This document shows, piece by piece, positions 1 through 11,794 of a stretch of DNA of 64,000 nt. The stretch comes from Dillenia suffruticosa. Its lineage: Eukaryota > Streptophyta > Magnoliopsida > Dilleniales > Dilleniaceae. Below the pieces are notes generated by a model. It was not told the origin of the DNA. It saw nothing but the letters and a program-made list of their open reading frames with translations, and did no database searches. The translations under genes and the position numbers were made by a program. The number at the start of each line of letters is the position of its first letter. Position 1 is the stretch's first letter. The DNA is taken from assembly GCA_033439265.1 (NCBI GenBank), contig JAVTVX010000010.1, positions 11,516,001-11,580,000 of the forward strand, read 5' to 3'.

Positions 1-415
1 AGGGTTTGCAAGTTAGTCCAAGATGAGCCCACTGTTTGGTGAGCTTTAGTTTCGTACGTACGCATAAATGTCGTAATTTTCAGACACAGGTTTTTTTGTT
101 TGTTTTCGAGGGTCTCTGCATTTTGAAAAAAAATAAGGTGAATGCACCAGTGATGTTGATATATATTAATTAAAACATAATATTTGTTTTTCTGAATAGC
201 ACGACACACACAGCATTCATTGGCATTGAGAGTAAAGAACCATTCAAATATCCCATTTCCTTTTCATTTTTTATTTTTCATTTTTGGTTGGGATTTCTTG
301 TCCTTTTCACACTCAATACACCGTGGCAATGTGAGAGAGCAATTGATTTCTTCTCTCTATCTCTTATTCTCTTTGTGTGTGTGTTGCAGTGTATAAATGC
401 TTTCATTCTGTCCAC

Positions 416-2936
416 ATGGCGTTCAAGTTTCTGTTCTTCTATCTCCTCCTGTTTTTCTTCTTTTTCAACCTCTCTCGCTTTTTCAACAAACCCAGAAATG
501 CTACATTTGCTTTTCTTCAAAAACTCACTTGAAAACTTAGATGTTCCCCCTTCATGGAACGCTTCAATCTCTCTCTATAAATGGGAAGGAGTCATATGCA
601 GCGATGGCAGAGTCACCCCTCTCTCCCTTCCCTCCCCCTCTCTGACGGGCCAAATCCCTCTTCCTCGCCGGAACCTCTTCCTGGGACAAATTCTGCCGCA
701 GATTGGAAACCCGACTCAGCTGAGGATTCTAGACCTCTCCAACAACTCTCACAGGAAAAATACCGACCTAGATCGGAAATCTAACAAAACTTGAAGCTCT
801 CAATCTGGGAAACAATTTTCCTTCTGGTTCCCTCTGTGAAACTCTCTTCACAAATTTTGCATCTTTAACAACGTTGGATGTTTGAAACAATTCCTTGTCC
901 GGTAACGTTCCACCTGGGATTAAAAATATGATTTCTCTCACCGATCTTTAGATTGGAATTAATCAATTTCCGGTTTGCTGCCTCGTGAGATTGGTGGGTT
1001 GTCGATTTTGAGGAACTTTTTCTCTCCTAATTGTTATTTGAGAGGTTCATTGCCCGAAGAGTTTGGAATTTGAAATCTTTGAACAAACTTGATCTTTCTT
1101 ATAACCCACTAAAGTGTTCTATCCCGAAGTCCATTGGAATGTTAGAAAATTTGACTATATTGCATTTAGCGTATGCTGAGCTTAATGGGTTTATTCCTGG
1201 AGGGTTTGGGAGTTGTAGAAATTTGCAGGCATTGATGCTTAGTTTTCAATTCTCTATCTGGGGTTTTACCTGAGGAGCCTTCTATGCTTCCTATGGTGTC
1301 TTTCTCTGCCTAGGAGAATCTACTTTCAGGTCCGTTTCCTTCTTGGATTGGGATGTGGAATCAGATTGAATCGGTTTTGCTTTCGAGTAATCGGTTGTCA
1401 GGGAAAACCCCACCTGAGGTTGGTAACTGTTCTATGCTGAATCATATTATGGGTTGGTAAAATTCCGCGGGAGCTTTGTAATTCTGATTCACTTGTGGAG
1501 GTGGATCTTGATAGCAATTTCCTTTCTGGTACGATTGAGGACACATTTCTGATGCGTCGGAATTTTATGCTGTTGGTTTTGGTGGATAACCAAATTGCTG
1601 GTTCGCTTCACCTTTCCGAGCTTCCCGTAATGGTGCTTGACCTTGGTTCAAAGAATTTTATGGGCTTCATACCTTTGAGCCTGTGGAATTCGACAACTTT
1701 GATGAAATTCTCAACCGCAAAAAATCTATTGCTGGGTCATCTCCCAAAAGAAATTGGCAATGCTGTTACATTGGAGAGGCTTGTTTTACCTAACAATCGG
1801 TTGAAGGGCACCATCCCCAAGAAGATTGGGAATTTGACGCCTCTGTCGGTTCTTAGCTTGAAATCGAGTTTCCTTCAAGGGATTATTCCCTCTGAACTTG
1901 GGCTATGCACTTCACTGACTACACTGGATCTTGGACATAACCGGCTCGGTGGAATGATTCCGGAGGAGCTTGGTGATCTAGGTCGGCTCGATGGAATGAG
2001 AACAGAGGAGCTTGGTGAGCTTGGTGATCTAGCTCGGGTTGATGGAATGATAACGGAGGAGCTTGGTGATCTAGCTCAGTTGCAACATCTGGTTCTTGCT
2101 CACAATGAGCTTTCAGTACCCATTCCTTCCGAGCCTTCATCCTATTTCCATGAGGTTAATATTCCAGACTCAAGTTTTGTTCAGCGTCATGGAGTATTTG
2201 ATTTGTCATATAAATAACTGTCTGGTGCTATCCCTGTTGCTGCAATGGAAACGCTGGAAAAGGTAAAGCACCATAACCTTGTCCCATTACTTGGGTACTC
2301 CTCATTTGGTGATGAAAAACTTCTTGTTTACGAGTACATGGTGAATGGTGGCTTGGATCTGTCTGAGAAACAGGATGGGGCTCTTGAAGTCCCAGACTGG
2401 ACCAAACGCTTAAATTGCTGTTGGTGCTGCACGTAGGCTTGCTTTCCTTCATCATGGATTTATCCCACACATAATTCACAGGGACATCAAAGCTAGCGAT
2501 ATTCTGCTTAATGAAGATTTCGAGCCAAAAAATTGCTGACTTCGGTCTAGCAAGACTAATAGTGATTGTGAAACACATTTTAGTACCGATATTGCTGGAA
2601 CATTTGGGTACATACCCTCAGAATATGGGCAGAGCTGGAGGTCCACAACAAGAGGAAATATCTAATAGTTTTGGCGTGATTTTGCTTGAACTGATGACAG
2701 GAAAAGAGCCCAAGGGGCCGGATTTTAAGGATATTGAAAGCGGGAATTTGGTGGGTTGGGTGTCTTAAAAGTATAATAAGGGGCTGACATTCTCGACCCA
2801 ATTGTTCTCAGCGCAGATTCTAAGCAGGCAATGCTTGGTTTTGAAGATAGCTATTGCTTGTATGTCTGGCAATCCAGCTAATAGGCCCACACTGCTGAAT
2901 GTGTTGAAGTCCTTGAAAGCAATCAAAGATGAGTAA
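416..2936 (+). pseudogene. EMS1/EXS-like LRR receptor kinase pseudogene
   Basis: Relic of an LRR receptor-like kinase closest to EMS1/EXS, the plasma-membrane receptor that sets anther cell fate. The ATG at 416 begins a hydrophobic signal peptide (MAFKFLFFYLLLFF), but that frame soon hits a stop. EMS1-like pieces then appear in shifting frames: an LRR block at 1070-1240 (LDLSYNPLKCSIPKS), a longer LRR block at 1495-2215, and kinase pieces at 2245-2436 (VKHHNLVPLLGYSS), around 2460-2500 (HRDIKAS) and at 2511-2768 ([23 protein letters not shown]). The end, around 2890-2936, matches the EMS1 C-terminus. The last LRRs, transmembrane helix and kinase N-lobe are absent: LRR text joins kinase text at about 2217-2245. 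Many stops and frameshifts make it non-coding. The homology is clear; the EMS1 assignment is from memory of that sequence. Confidence 0.88.
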
Positions 2937-4872
2937 GTGTAGTCAACCTTCTTCTGTCTTTGGAGAAATGGTAGAAATAGTTGATCTAATTACACGACGA
3001 CGTAGTTAGACCAAGGAATTATGGTAGTGGTTTCCTGATCTAACTCGATTTTCAAATGTTAAGCCCCTGTATACTTGCTAATACGAAGTTGTTAAATAGG
3101 CTTTAGGAATGTTGTTTCTATGAAAATCTAGTAAAATGAAGCTCTCTTTTCAATGCTTTAGTTTGTGGATTCTTCCTTTTCGACACGGATATTGATGCTA
3201 ATGGAGCAATCCATTTAAACATATAATTTCTTTAGTCATATTTTGTCATATATGAGACAGATTTACGAAGTTAACTCGAACTACATTGATTAAGAAAGTG
3301 ATTTGTCATAAGATAATAAGAAATATTTCTTTGAGATATGCGCATGCTTGGCATGTGCTACTTGGTACTCTCACTTTGTACTGAGGCAGAGCGCATCTAG
3401 ATTCGGCAAAATGCTGTTTTAGTTTAGTATTTTCCGAGATTAGAAAGGGAAAAAAGAAAAAAAGATCGACCCTTCCACCAAAAAAAAAGAAAAGAGCGAC
3501 CCCACCAAGCTGTTTGTACTCGATTGGTTTCTTATTCTCTGTGGTTTCTAAATTGTTTAAAGTTGAGACATACAGTTCCTACAAGCGAGTGTCCATTTGG
3601 ATCTAATCTCATCTGGGGCCATCTCCAACCGGGGGAGGTGGATAACAGAGACTCTAGCCCAGGCAAGTTCAAGCAATCCTTTGATCAAATCTCTCTCTCT
3701 CCCTCTCTCCAGCAAGGTAGGGAAAACAAAAGAATCAGGAGAAGGATCAATCGGAACTATTGAAGAATTCTATGTAAGACAAAGCATTTCAAAGGAGAGT
3801 AGGCTAGGCTTCACATAAAGGTGGGACCAATCAAGGTCTTCAACATTTTTAATGGGAGGACAAGTGCATGTGGTTGAAGCGTGAAATCATGGGAGAGGAG
3901 AGTGAAGACAGAGAAGTGATCTTGCATCCTGTGGAATCAAACATTTTAGACTACAAAAGCATCATCTGAAGCTGTTTTCAGATAACATATAATTAAACAT
4001 AGTTTTTAGAATGAATAAAAACATTTGATCTCTTAGTTATATATAGAGACTATAGATGCCCCCATTGGCCGCAAGACAAAGGAGATAAATTATCCAAAAC
4101 ATAAGCCAAACCATTATTTTCCTTATTTCCCAACACAAGTAAATCCAAATCGGACGCCATGAAAGATGCAGAATTACAATTGCAAGACCACCAAAGTAGC
4201 CCCATATTTACATCACATTTCACACCGTCTAATTTTTTCTTCTTTTTTTCCTCAAGTCATCACACTAAAAACTTAACCCCCAATTTTATTAAATCATATC
4301 TGAATTAACATTATAATATTTTAATTAATTTCTAATTAAGTATTTAAATTAATACAAAGTTAAAAATCAATTAATATATATTAACAATTTGTACCAAAGT
4401 ACAAGCCGATATACTTCCGGAGCTCCACCTGACCCATCAGCCCTACCCTACCCCCCCACAAATAACTATAATGAATGGCATAGAATGGCCCAGAGGAAAG
4501 GAAACCCTCAATTTTTACCTCTTTTGGCCGTTTGTTTTTGAAGACCCCCCCCCCACCCCGTCAAGTAAAGCTACTTAGTTAATCCAAAAGATACAACAAA
4601 ATCATACACAATGGTAATTACGATTAGTATTCCCTCATTAATCAAATTTAACAAAAATCAAACCATCTCCAAAGTCTCAACTGAACAAACCTACATTCCC
4701 TTTTTTTTTTCTTTTCTTTTCTTTTCCAGAAAAGGAGAGAATACGGAAAGATGAAGAAGCTTCCTGAGAGTGGTCCCCACTAAAATTTCCCAAAACACGT
4801 GACCACAATTTTGCACGTGCCTCGATATTTCAAAGAAATTCTCCTCCAAGTTTGACTACTCTTACAAACAAA
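2937..4872. other. Intergenic spacer
   Basis: No gene recognised. Short open frames around 3520-3820 include a CT-rich stretch (about 3690-3715) but resemble no family I know. It contains AT-rich runs (4290-4390) and a C homopolymer near 4547. The 3' UTR of the HSF gene should lie at its right edge. Confidence 0.6.
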
Positions 4873-5901
4873 TCACGTCCCTCCATCCACATCAACTCTC
4901 AATTGCATTACCCTTTGATTATGTCGATGGCATTGTCTCAGTCTCAGCCACGGCGTCTCTTGTTTCTGATCCGATGTCTCCCCGTCCAACGGCTCTGATT
5001 TCACATTCTCCTGCGCTTCCACCTCATTCCTCTGCTCCGCCGACGTATTCCCCATTTCTTCTCTTTCTCGCTTCAGGCCGATATTCACACCAAACAATCG
5101 CGGGCTCTTTTCCGGCTGAGAACCGTTGCATGCAGCTTCGGACTGCTCGGAGAACCGTTTTAACGGTAACAGATCGAGCGGTTTCATAACCGGAAAGCCG
5201 TTATAACTCGACATGAGGACGTAAATATTATTGCATAGATTTTTCATTTGGTTCACTTCGTGCTTGAGCTGCAAATTCTCTCTCCTCAACCGCTCGTTCT
5301 CGTCCATTAACTCGCTGCTATTCGTCGCGTCTCTGCAAAGCGACGGCGCCGCGATAACTGGTGACGAAGTGGAGGATATCACCTGTTCTTCACCCGACGA
5401 ATTCGTGGGAGATAACGGTTTCGCCGTGGGAATCGCCGCCGCCGCCACCGTCACCGTCGGCGATGAAGGAGTCGCGATTCTCCGGCGTTGAATATCGCAG
5501 AGAAGGCGTTTCTCACCTTTCCTAAAGCTCTCGTTGGAAAACTCCCAGCGATCAGGTACAACTTTACGAAATCCCTAGAAATTCAAAAAATGAAGAAGGC
5601 TTTTAAGACCGAAATTTGCAATGCAGTTATGAATTATGATTGGGGGACTTACATATGTGTTGAGTTGACGAACGAAGCTAGAGAAATTGTTGTGCTTGAA
5701 GTATTTGGGAAGCAAATCGCGAGCGAATTCAGTAGCTTTCCGAACGACAAAAGTAGATCCGTCTTCGTTCCAGGAGATGACGTCGTCGATAGAGGGATCG
5801 TCGACGAGCTGATAAGTCTTGGTTAAAAACGGCGTGGGGAGAGATCTCTGAGTTTCCACGGTGATGGTGGTATCGCCGTTGGTTTCGGGCGGCGGAGTCA
5901 T
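4873..5901 (-). CDS. HSFB2: Class B heat shock transcription factor (HSFB2 type)
   Basis: Nuclear DNA-binding protein that binds heat shock elements; class B members lack the AHA activation motif and usually repress. Two exons, 5901-5653 and 5574-4873, with a 78-bp phase-0 intron (GTAAGT...TTCTAG) at the position conserved inside plant HSF DNA-binding domains. The product is 316 aa. The DNA-binding domain spans about residues 21-113 ([20 protein letters not shown], then [12 protein letters not shown] after the splice). A heptad region at about 168-207 ([16 protein letters not shown]) is the class-B HR-A/B oligomerisation coiled coil. [11 protein letters not shown] at about 242-252 is the LFGV repressor motif in its B2-type context, followed by basic residues that could serve as a nuclear signal. 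The start is the only ATG that keeps the full domain. The gene stands alone, with two heat shock elements upstream. The split between B2a and B2b is not resolved. Confidence 0.94.
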
Positions 5902-6023
5902 AACCGTGCGAGAGAAATACTAATTAAGAGGGGGAGAAAATTGAGAAGGAATCTTGCCAGAAGTGTCGGTCTGTGTGGGCAAGATCAAAGGTGTGAATTT
6001 TGTGGGAAAGGAGAGTTTGGGTG

Positions 6024-6036
6024 TTCTAGAAGGTTC
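6024..6036. promoter_or_regulatory. Heat shock element 1 (TTCnnGAAnnTTC)
   Basis: TTCTAGAAGGTTC is a perfect three-unit heat shock element, 123 bp before the HSF start codon, in the likely leader or core promoter. A further GAA follows four bases later, out of register. It suggests heat induction or autoregulation. Confidence 0.72.
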
Positions 6037-6205
6037 CGATGAAGATATGGATCAAGAAAATCACAGGAACGGAGAGAGAGAGAGAGAGGTGTTCGTAGCG
6101 TGGGGATGAAAAGGAGGAGATGGAGAATGAAATTAAGAGAGAGAAAAGAAACGGGAAGAGAGAGAGAGAGAGAAGAGAAGAGAAGAGAAGCTACGTTACG
6201 TCTTT

Positions 6206-6218
6206 TTCGAGAAGTTTC
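6206..6218. promoter_or_regulatory. Heat shock element 2 (TTCnnGAAnnTTC)
   Basis: TTCGAGAAGTTTC is a second perfect three-unit heat shock element, 305 bp before the HSF start codon and on the upstream side of a GA-rich tract (about 6070-6190). Confidence 0.72.
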
Positions 6219-6242
6219 GCTTTTTCTATTAGGGGGCGGGAC

Positions 6243-6248
6243 CACGTG
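6243..6248. promoter_or_regulatory. G-box (CACGTG)
   Basis: The palindrome CACGTG lies about 25 bp upstream of heat shock element 2. bZIP and bHLH factors bind this core. A hexamer can occur by chance, so the call rests on position only. Confidence 0.35.
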
Positions 6249-6259
6249 TCAACGATTGC

Positions 6260-9200
6260 GAGGTTGCTTTGGTCATCCCTATCAGTTTTCTGGTCTCGTC
6301 ATTCACCTCCGGTTCCCTCCTCTCCCTTCCTCCCATTTGCTTAGTAACAGCTCTTCATTCCCCCATTTACTACATAAAAAATATTAAATTATTCTTTTCA
6401 ACCTCAAAAATTAACACATCACCTCCCAGAAGCATAATATCATATTCATAAAAATATATAAAAATCTTAATTAAAAAAAAAAACATTTCTTAAGATAAAT
6501 AGGGAATGACACAAAGGAAAGAGAATGAAGGAAAAGGCAGCCGTTGTTTTTGGTTTGAAAATGGTCCCATGACGAGGATGGTTTCGTCAACCAACCTCGG
6601 ATGGTTTCATGCGATAACTTTTTAACAATACGCCGTTTCCCGTGATTTTTTTAATAATAAATAATAATTCACTTTCATCCCTTCTGGGAAAAATCAAACC
6701 ACAACAACGGAGAGAATCTTCTCTGCTTTCTAAGCAATCAAGAAAGCGGCTTCTACGGTTTAGACAGCGGAAGATATTTCTGTGTCAAAAGTAAGGCTTA
6801 ATATTTAAATTTCTTGATTATTTTAAAAAAGAATTTTTATTCTTTAGAACTTACAGATACAAGTTTCGCAGAAGACTTGCTTTGTTGTGTGATTTGTACA
6901 TGTAAAATTTTATTTTTATATTATGTTGAAAATTTTTTGAAATTAAAAAAAAAAAAAAAACTTTATATTTGTAATGATGGGGTTCATATGGGTTACCTTT
7001 TCATATTAAGAATGTGGGTGTTCTGACCCATAATACAAGGTTAGAATGAAAAACAAACACCGTTTAAAAGGCCACGGAGGGATTTTCCCACACGTAAACA
7101 AAAGGGTGTCTAAACATTATTAAATGATGGTCTTAACTTTGACCTAGGAAATAATCCCCTCATGAAATTGAATCGAATCCTTTAACATGAAACATGTCAA
7201 AACGAAATTATCTATTTTCAACAAAAATGAGGAGCTGCCAATGGAATCGGACGGTAAGATCAAAGGCCATACAGAATAGACAGAGAGTCCAAACCGACAA
7301 ACAACATAATGAAGCCAGACCAGGCTGGCATCATTGGTGAGCACCATCAAATGTAGTCTCACTTGCATAGGGACAAACACCCTAAGCACATGATGCTTTA
7401 CAAACTTCCCAGATTATCTCAAATAAACTAAATACCTCAAAAGGCCAACCTAAAACAAACCTAAATTTGAAAATTCAAAACTAGGTTGAGGGAAAAAAAA
7501 AATAATATAATCCGAAAAAAGTTTTTCTTTCTTCCTTTCTTTCTTTTTTTTTATTAAGAGGTAAAGGTGCTTAAATTCCTCATCAGCAGCATTAGATTTG
7601 CATTTAGCACTGATGCCGAGATGCTTCTTCTTTATAAATTATAATCGTTTTGGAAAGTAATTTTGCTGGATTGAACTGAATATAATTATAAGCACTTTTG
7701 ATTTTCCTAATTATGATTATGTTAACGTGTCTGGATTTTGGTGGGCTAATAGAAATTAGGATTCTGTTGGGAGTTAGAAACTAATATCCCATTTTTGGTG
7801 CTTGTCTTTGTCCAACGTCGAAGGTAGGCAGCTAAACAGTGGGGTAGAGACAACAACAGAAACCCCCTTGTATACAATCAAAAGGCTTCCTATTTTTAGT
7901 ATGTTGATGTGTGCCTGCGGCCAGCATTTGATTGAAAAATAGTCTTTTGTATTATATTTGACGCATACTTTCTTTTTTGCCTTGATGATAATGAACAGGT
8001 CTAAGTTCCAAAAGGAAAAAAGATGGTGGTCATTCACGTGGACAACACATCTCTTCTCTTCTTTCTCTTTCTTATCCTTTGACAGTCGAATGGTACATCG
8101 GTCTGTTTCGGCACATCTATATTTTCTTCTCATACGTTCTAGAGAATGAAGGTCTAGAGTGGTTTCATAGCAAAGCACAACAATCATCAGACGTCAGCCA
8201 CTGGGTTCAAACAATTTACCCACGAGAATACGATAAAGCCTAGTGAAAGTGACTAGAGAGATGGTTCTTGTTTTTGAGGAAAGTGACTAGAGAAAGATAT
8301 GCAGGACCCTTGAGAGAAAAATTCATAAAATAGAATGATGTGCGGAAAAGTAGTCAAAAGTTGTTGGCCTGTGATTCACAAAGGTGGTGATCTGATCAAG
8401 TAAAATATGAATCGTATTCTGAAAAGGAATGGACAATATTTAGGACATTGGCAAGGACAAAAATATCATATGCTGTGGGACAGGTATAAAATCTGTAAAA
8501 TTTCATGGTAATTATGATGGAAGCTGGAGAGAAATTTTTTCCTCGATCAATAATTCACAGGCTGTTGGTTAACCCATTATTAGCATTGAAAAATCCTAAA
8601 AGGTTGCAGAGTGGTACCCTTACAGAGAGCAGTACTCAGAAGGGCTTTCCTGGAGATACATCAGTTTTGGAAGGTTTAACCGGTTCACTTCTCCTTGGAA
8701 GAAGGAAGAGAGGCTTTCCGGGCTGTTGGTTATAAAAGTCTGTAACAATTTTAAGGTGGATCAGGATTCTCTATCAGATTCATTAACCTGGAAAAACATA
8801 GAAAAGCTTCATCTTAGAAAAGGTATTCTCGAGCAATTAAGCATGGACACAAACACTTGACTTGAGAGAGTGCCGGTATGTGTAACTTGTTTGTATGTTG
8901 TAAAAATAGAATATGAGGGATTTTTTCTTGTATATGAAAACAAATATATATCCAAATAAATTAAAAATTATTTCTATTCATTCTTGTTACTTCAATTTCA
9001 ATGTCTATCATCATAGTTTCGGATCATGTTTCACAAGCTAGTTGATGTATTACACTATAAATTCCAGTTAACATGACAAGCGTTTGTCTTATCTTATATT
9101 TCTCTTTTCATTTTGTAGTTTCATGTGGCATGTCATGACCAATGTTTTGAGTCCTTGCTTAGCTTTAAAGCTATTGAAAGGGAATGATTTGAAACAAGTT

Positions 9201-10316
9201 ATGAGATGATGACATTCCACTAGTTTTGACATTTAAAGCTCTGAAACGTTTAAAGAGAATGGATCATAGTTTTGGTCCTTGTATTATTGAAGGGAATGAT
9301 CTGAAACTTTGAAGTTTAGCAATAAATTAGAAGCAACTAATATAGCCTGAAATAGTACAAGGGCCATATCTTTCAAAAGAAAACACTAAGCCATATACCA
9401 TTCGGTCTACAAACCCTAATTTGCCATCAGAATATCTACTTTGAAACTTTCGGTAATGACAAGATCCATAAAATCCATTCAAAGAAAATACCACCGTTGA
9501 CGCACATCAAGTTTAAGGTTTTAGAAGTTATGAGATGTTTTGCATACTTCCTCAATTTAATTCTAGCTGTTTATGGACTTGCACCATGTTATCAAAGAAA
9601 CCACCCACTTTTTTCCTTCCCTATTGTCCTCCACCATTTTACTAAAAGTGGAAAAAAAAATATTTTGTTTGTTTCCTTGTGCTCTTCAAAAGTTGCAGAC
9701 AGAAGAAAAGAGTCCAAGGCCTAAAATATCATAAGAGTGACATATGGGATAATAAAGCCGACTATGGAAAAATCTGGATAGCCAATAAAACCTTACAATC
9801 ATTGGATGAATATCTGTCCTTTTTTTAAGTATCAATTCAGCAATAACAAAAGTAGATACTAAGGTCGTCCATAAGGGACACCTTAAGCGGTAGAATCTCC
9901 CCACTTCCATCCTCTCTTTCCCTGATTCGATCACGCTTGGTTACATCTTCTTGTACAAAAAAAAAAAAAAAAAAAAAAAAAGATACTAAGGTGCTTCTAG
10001 AACAGTACTTAATAATTACAAGTGACCGCCTTGGTTAACAAAAGTTTGACATATATTTGTTTAGCAACATGCATTTTACGATAATGACCTCGAAAATGCA
10101 TTTTGCAGTAGATATAGTATTGAAGCCATAACACAAAATTCATCATAAAGGGAGAACTTTAAAGAGATTACTGTATTCAACAAAACCTAAAGCATCAGTG
10201 AAGCTGCAGGATGGTGAAACAGTAGAATCACAACAATCCTCAGTCAAAAAAGACACAAAATTTGATTGCCTCGGATACCCAACCTTTGAGAACAAGACAT
10301 GTACGGGAAACAATCA
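6260..10316. other. Intergenic spacer with no recognised gene
   Basis: About 4 kb between the HSF promoter and the TMEM161-like gene. Open frames here are short and without family resemblance. It contains A/T homopolymers (6944-6960, about 9958-9981) and a weak internal repeat: a TATTGAA(A)GGGAATGAT(T/C)TGAAAC motif near 9172 and again near 9287. A frame at 8505-8735 may be transposon debris but matches nothing I recognise. The TMEM161 3' UTR should occupy the right edge. Confidence 0.5.
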
Positions 10317-11699
10317 TTATGATACATACAAAATGCCTAGACGATACATTATAAGGTTTGCAGATGTGAAAACAACCGAAACAATGACAATCCACCAAGC
10401 CATGAATAAACACATTTGTTTTACAAAAGCAGAACAAGGTAACACACTACACACCCAAGCCAAATTCTCAGACAAATTACTATCAATCTCAGACAAGCCA
10501 ACAGAGAGAAGTACCAGCACTGGCGGCCCGAAAAATTGCAAAACTGCTAAACACATATAGTGATTGTGCAGAAAAACCTTAGCCCTGCTAAAATCCAAGT
10601 CTGGAACCTTACTAGCATGCAACCTTTGATACCAAGACAGCAATGCTTCATTCATGTACATTTGCAGGTTAGACCGCAATGTAAAAATTTGTAACAACCC
10701 CGAAATCAACAAACACCATAACCTAAAATTTTCAAACTCTGATTTCTCCAAACCCACATATCCAACCAATTTCTCAGCATGACCTCCTTGACTACCACTA
10801 ATGTTCTTGTTTATGAGCAGTTCAGCAAATGGGTTAATCCAAAGCAATGCAGTGAATGCATTCATCAAATAGTTAGCATAAATAAGAACCCTACCAAACC
10901 AACCGCACGATACTATCGATAAATTGCATTGAATTTGATCAGTTCCAAGCCAAAAAGCCCTAGCAGACTTTGTTGCCGGCATAACAAGAAACCCACTGAG
11001 TAACCCTAAAAGCAAAGCAGCACAAAATTTCTCAAATCCATCTAATGATTCAAAGTCAAAGTCAAAAACCATATTAGGATTTCCCGAACAGATCACAAAC
11101 ACAATCACAAACCCTAAAACCCCGGAAATGATACTCAATTGCTTCTCAGACCTCCCATGAGCTGATTTCTCAAATGAAACCCTAGCAAGAGAAACCAGAA
11201 CCTTGAAAACAGAAACAAATCCCAGCAAAATCGGGACAATAGACCCATTGACCAAAACCCCATTTTCCTCTTTCTCAGAAATGAAGATATGAAGCAACAA
11301 ACAAGACAAAGTAACTACGGAAACCACGAAATCATTAAAATAATCATCGAAATATAACCTGGTTTCGAGATGACCATCTCCGAGTCTCAATCTGAAAATC
11401 TGGGCATTGTTTTCGTCAAACTCGAATTTCTCCTTGGATTTATTTTTCCTCCTAATCTCGACATTTGAGTTGGATGATAAATTGAGGTAGTTTTGGGATC
11501 TGGGGTGGGAGGAATCGTAGGTCTCGGGTCGTCGAATGGCGGCTCTGGCATTCGATTGGATGTTGTCTGGGTGGATGTAAGTGTGGAGACCTTGGAGAAA
11601 CAAAACTGGGAATCGGAAGAAAGTGAGGATGAAAGTAAGAAGGAAAGAGAGTGCGAGGTGAAGGGTCAGGTTCTTGTAAGCGAAGAAGGATTCCACCAT
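10317..11699 (-). CDS. TMEM161-like multi-pass membrane protein
   Basis: Single-exon gene of 460 aa, starting at the ATG at 11699 (MVESFFAYKN); a longer frame upstream would need a TTG start. Hydrophobic stretches throughout suggest about eight or nine membrane spans, the first near residues 12-37 (LALSFLLTFILTFFRFPVLFLQ). The conserved-looking GLHTYIHPDN just after it, and ARAFWLGTDQ and IVSCGWFGRVLIYANYL mid-protein, resemble plant members annotated as predicted transmembrane protein 161A/B. Function in plants is not known to me. A soluble basic-acidic loop (about residues 55-105) separates the first span from the rest. It stands alone in the minus orientation with a GA-rich leader. The assignment rests on memory of the plant family rather than an alignment. 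Confidence 0.8.
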   Translation of the reverse strand: MVESFFAYKNLTLHLALSFLLTFILTFFRFPVLFLQGLHTYIHPDNIQSNARAAIRRPETYDSSHPRSQNYLNLSSNSNVEIRRKNKSKEKFEFDENNAQIFRLRLGDGHLETRLYFDDYFNDFVVSVVTLSCLLLHIFISEKEENGVLVNGSIVPILLGFVSVFKVLVSLARVSFEKSAHGRSEKQLSIISGVLGFVIVFVICSGNPNMVFDFDFESLDGFEKFCAALLLGLLSGFLVMPATKSARAFWLGTDQIQCNLSIVSCGWFGRVLIYANYLMNAFTALLWINPFAELLINKNISGSQGGHAEKLVGYVGLEKSEFENFRLWCLLISGLLQIFTLRSNLQMYMNEALLSWYQRLHASKVPDLDFSRAKVFLHNHYMCLAVLQFFGPPVLVLLSVGLSEIDSNLSENLAWVCSVLPCSAFVKQMCLFMAWWIVIVSVVFTSANLIMYRLGILYVS

Positions 11700-11752
11700 C
11701 GTTTTTTTGGGCTTCAATTTTTGGAGTTTGAGATCTCTATCTTTGTTGCCAT

Positions 11753-11758
<6 letters not shown>

Positions 11759-11791
<33 letters not shown>
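11759..11791. repeat. (GA)n microsatellite in the TMEM161-like leader
   Basis: About 16 GA units, 60 bp upstream of the ATG. On the gene strand it reads as a CT tract in the presumed 5' UTR. Confidence 0.9.
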
Positions 11792-11793
<2 letters not shown>

Positions 11794-11794
11794 A

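Noticed and set aside
10198-10560. 120-aa plus-strand frame
   Set aside because: Mostly antisense to the well-supported TMEM161-like coding sequence.
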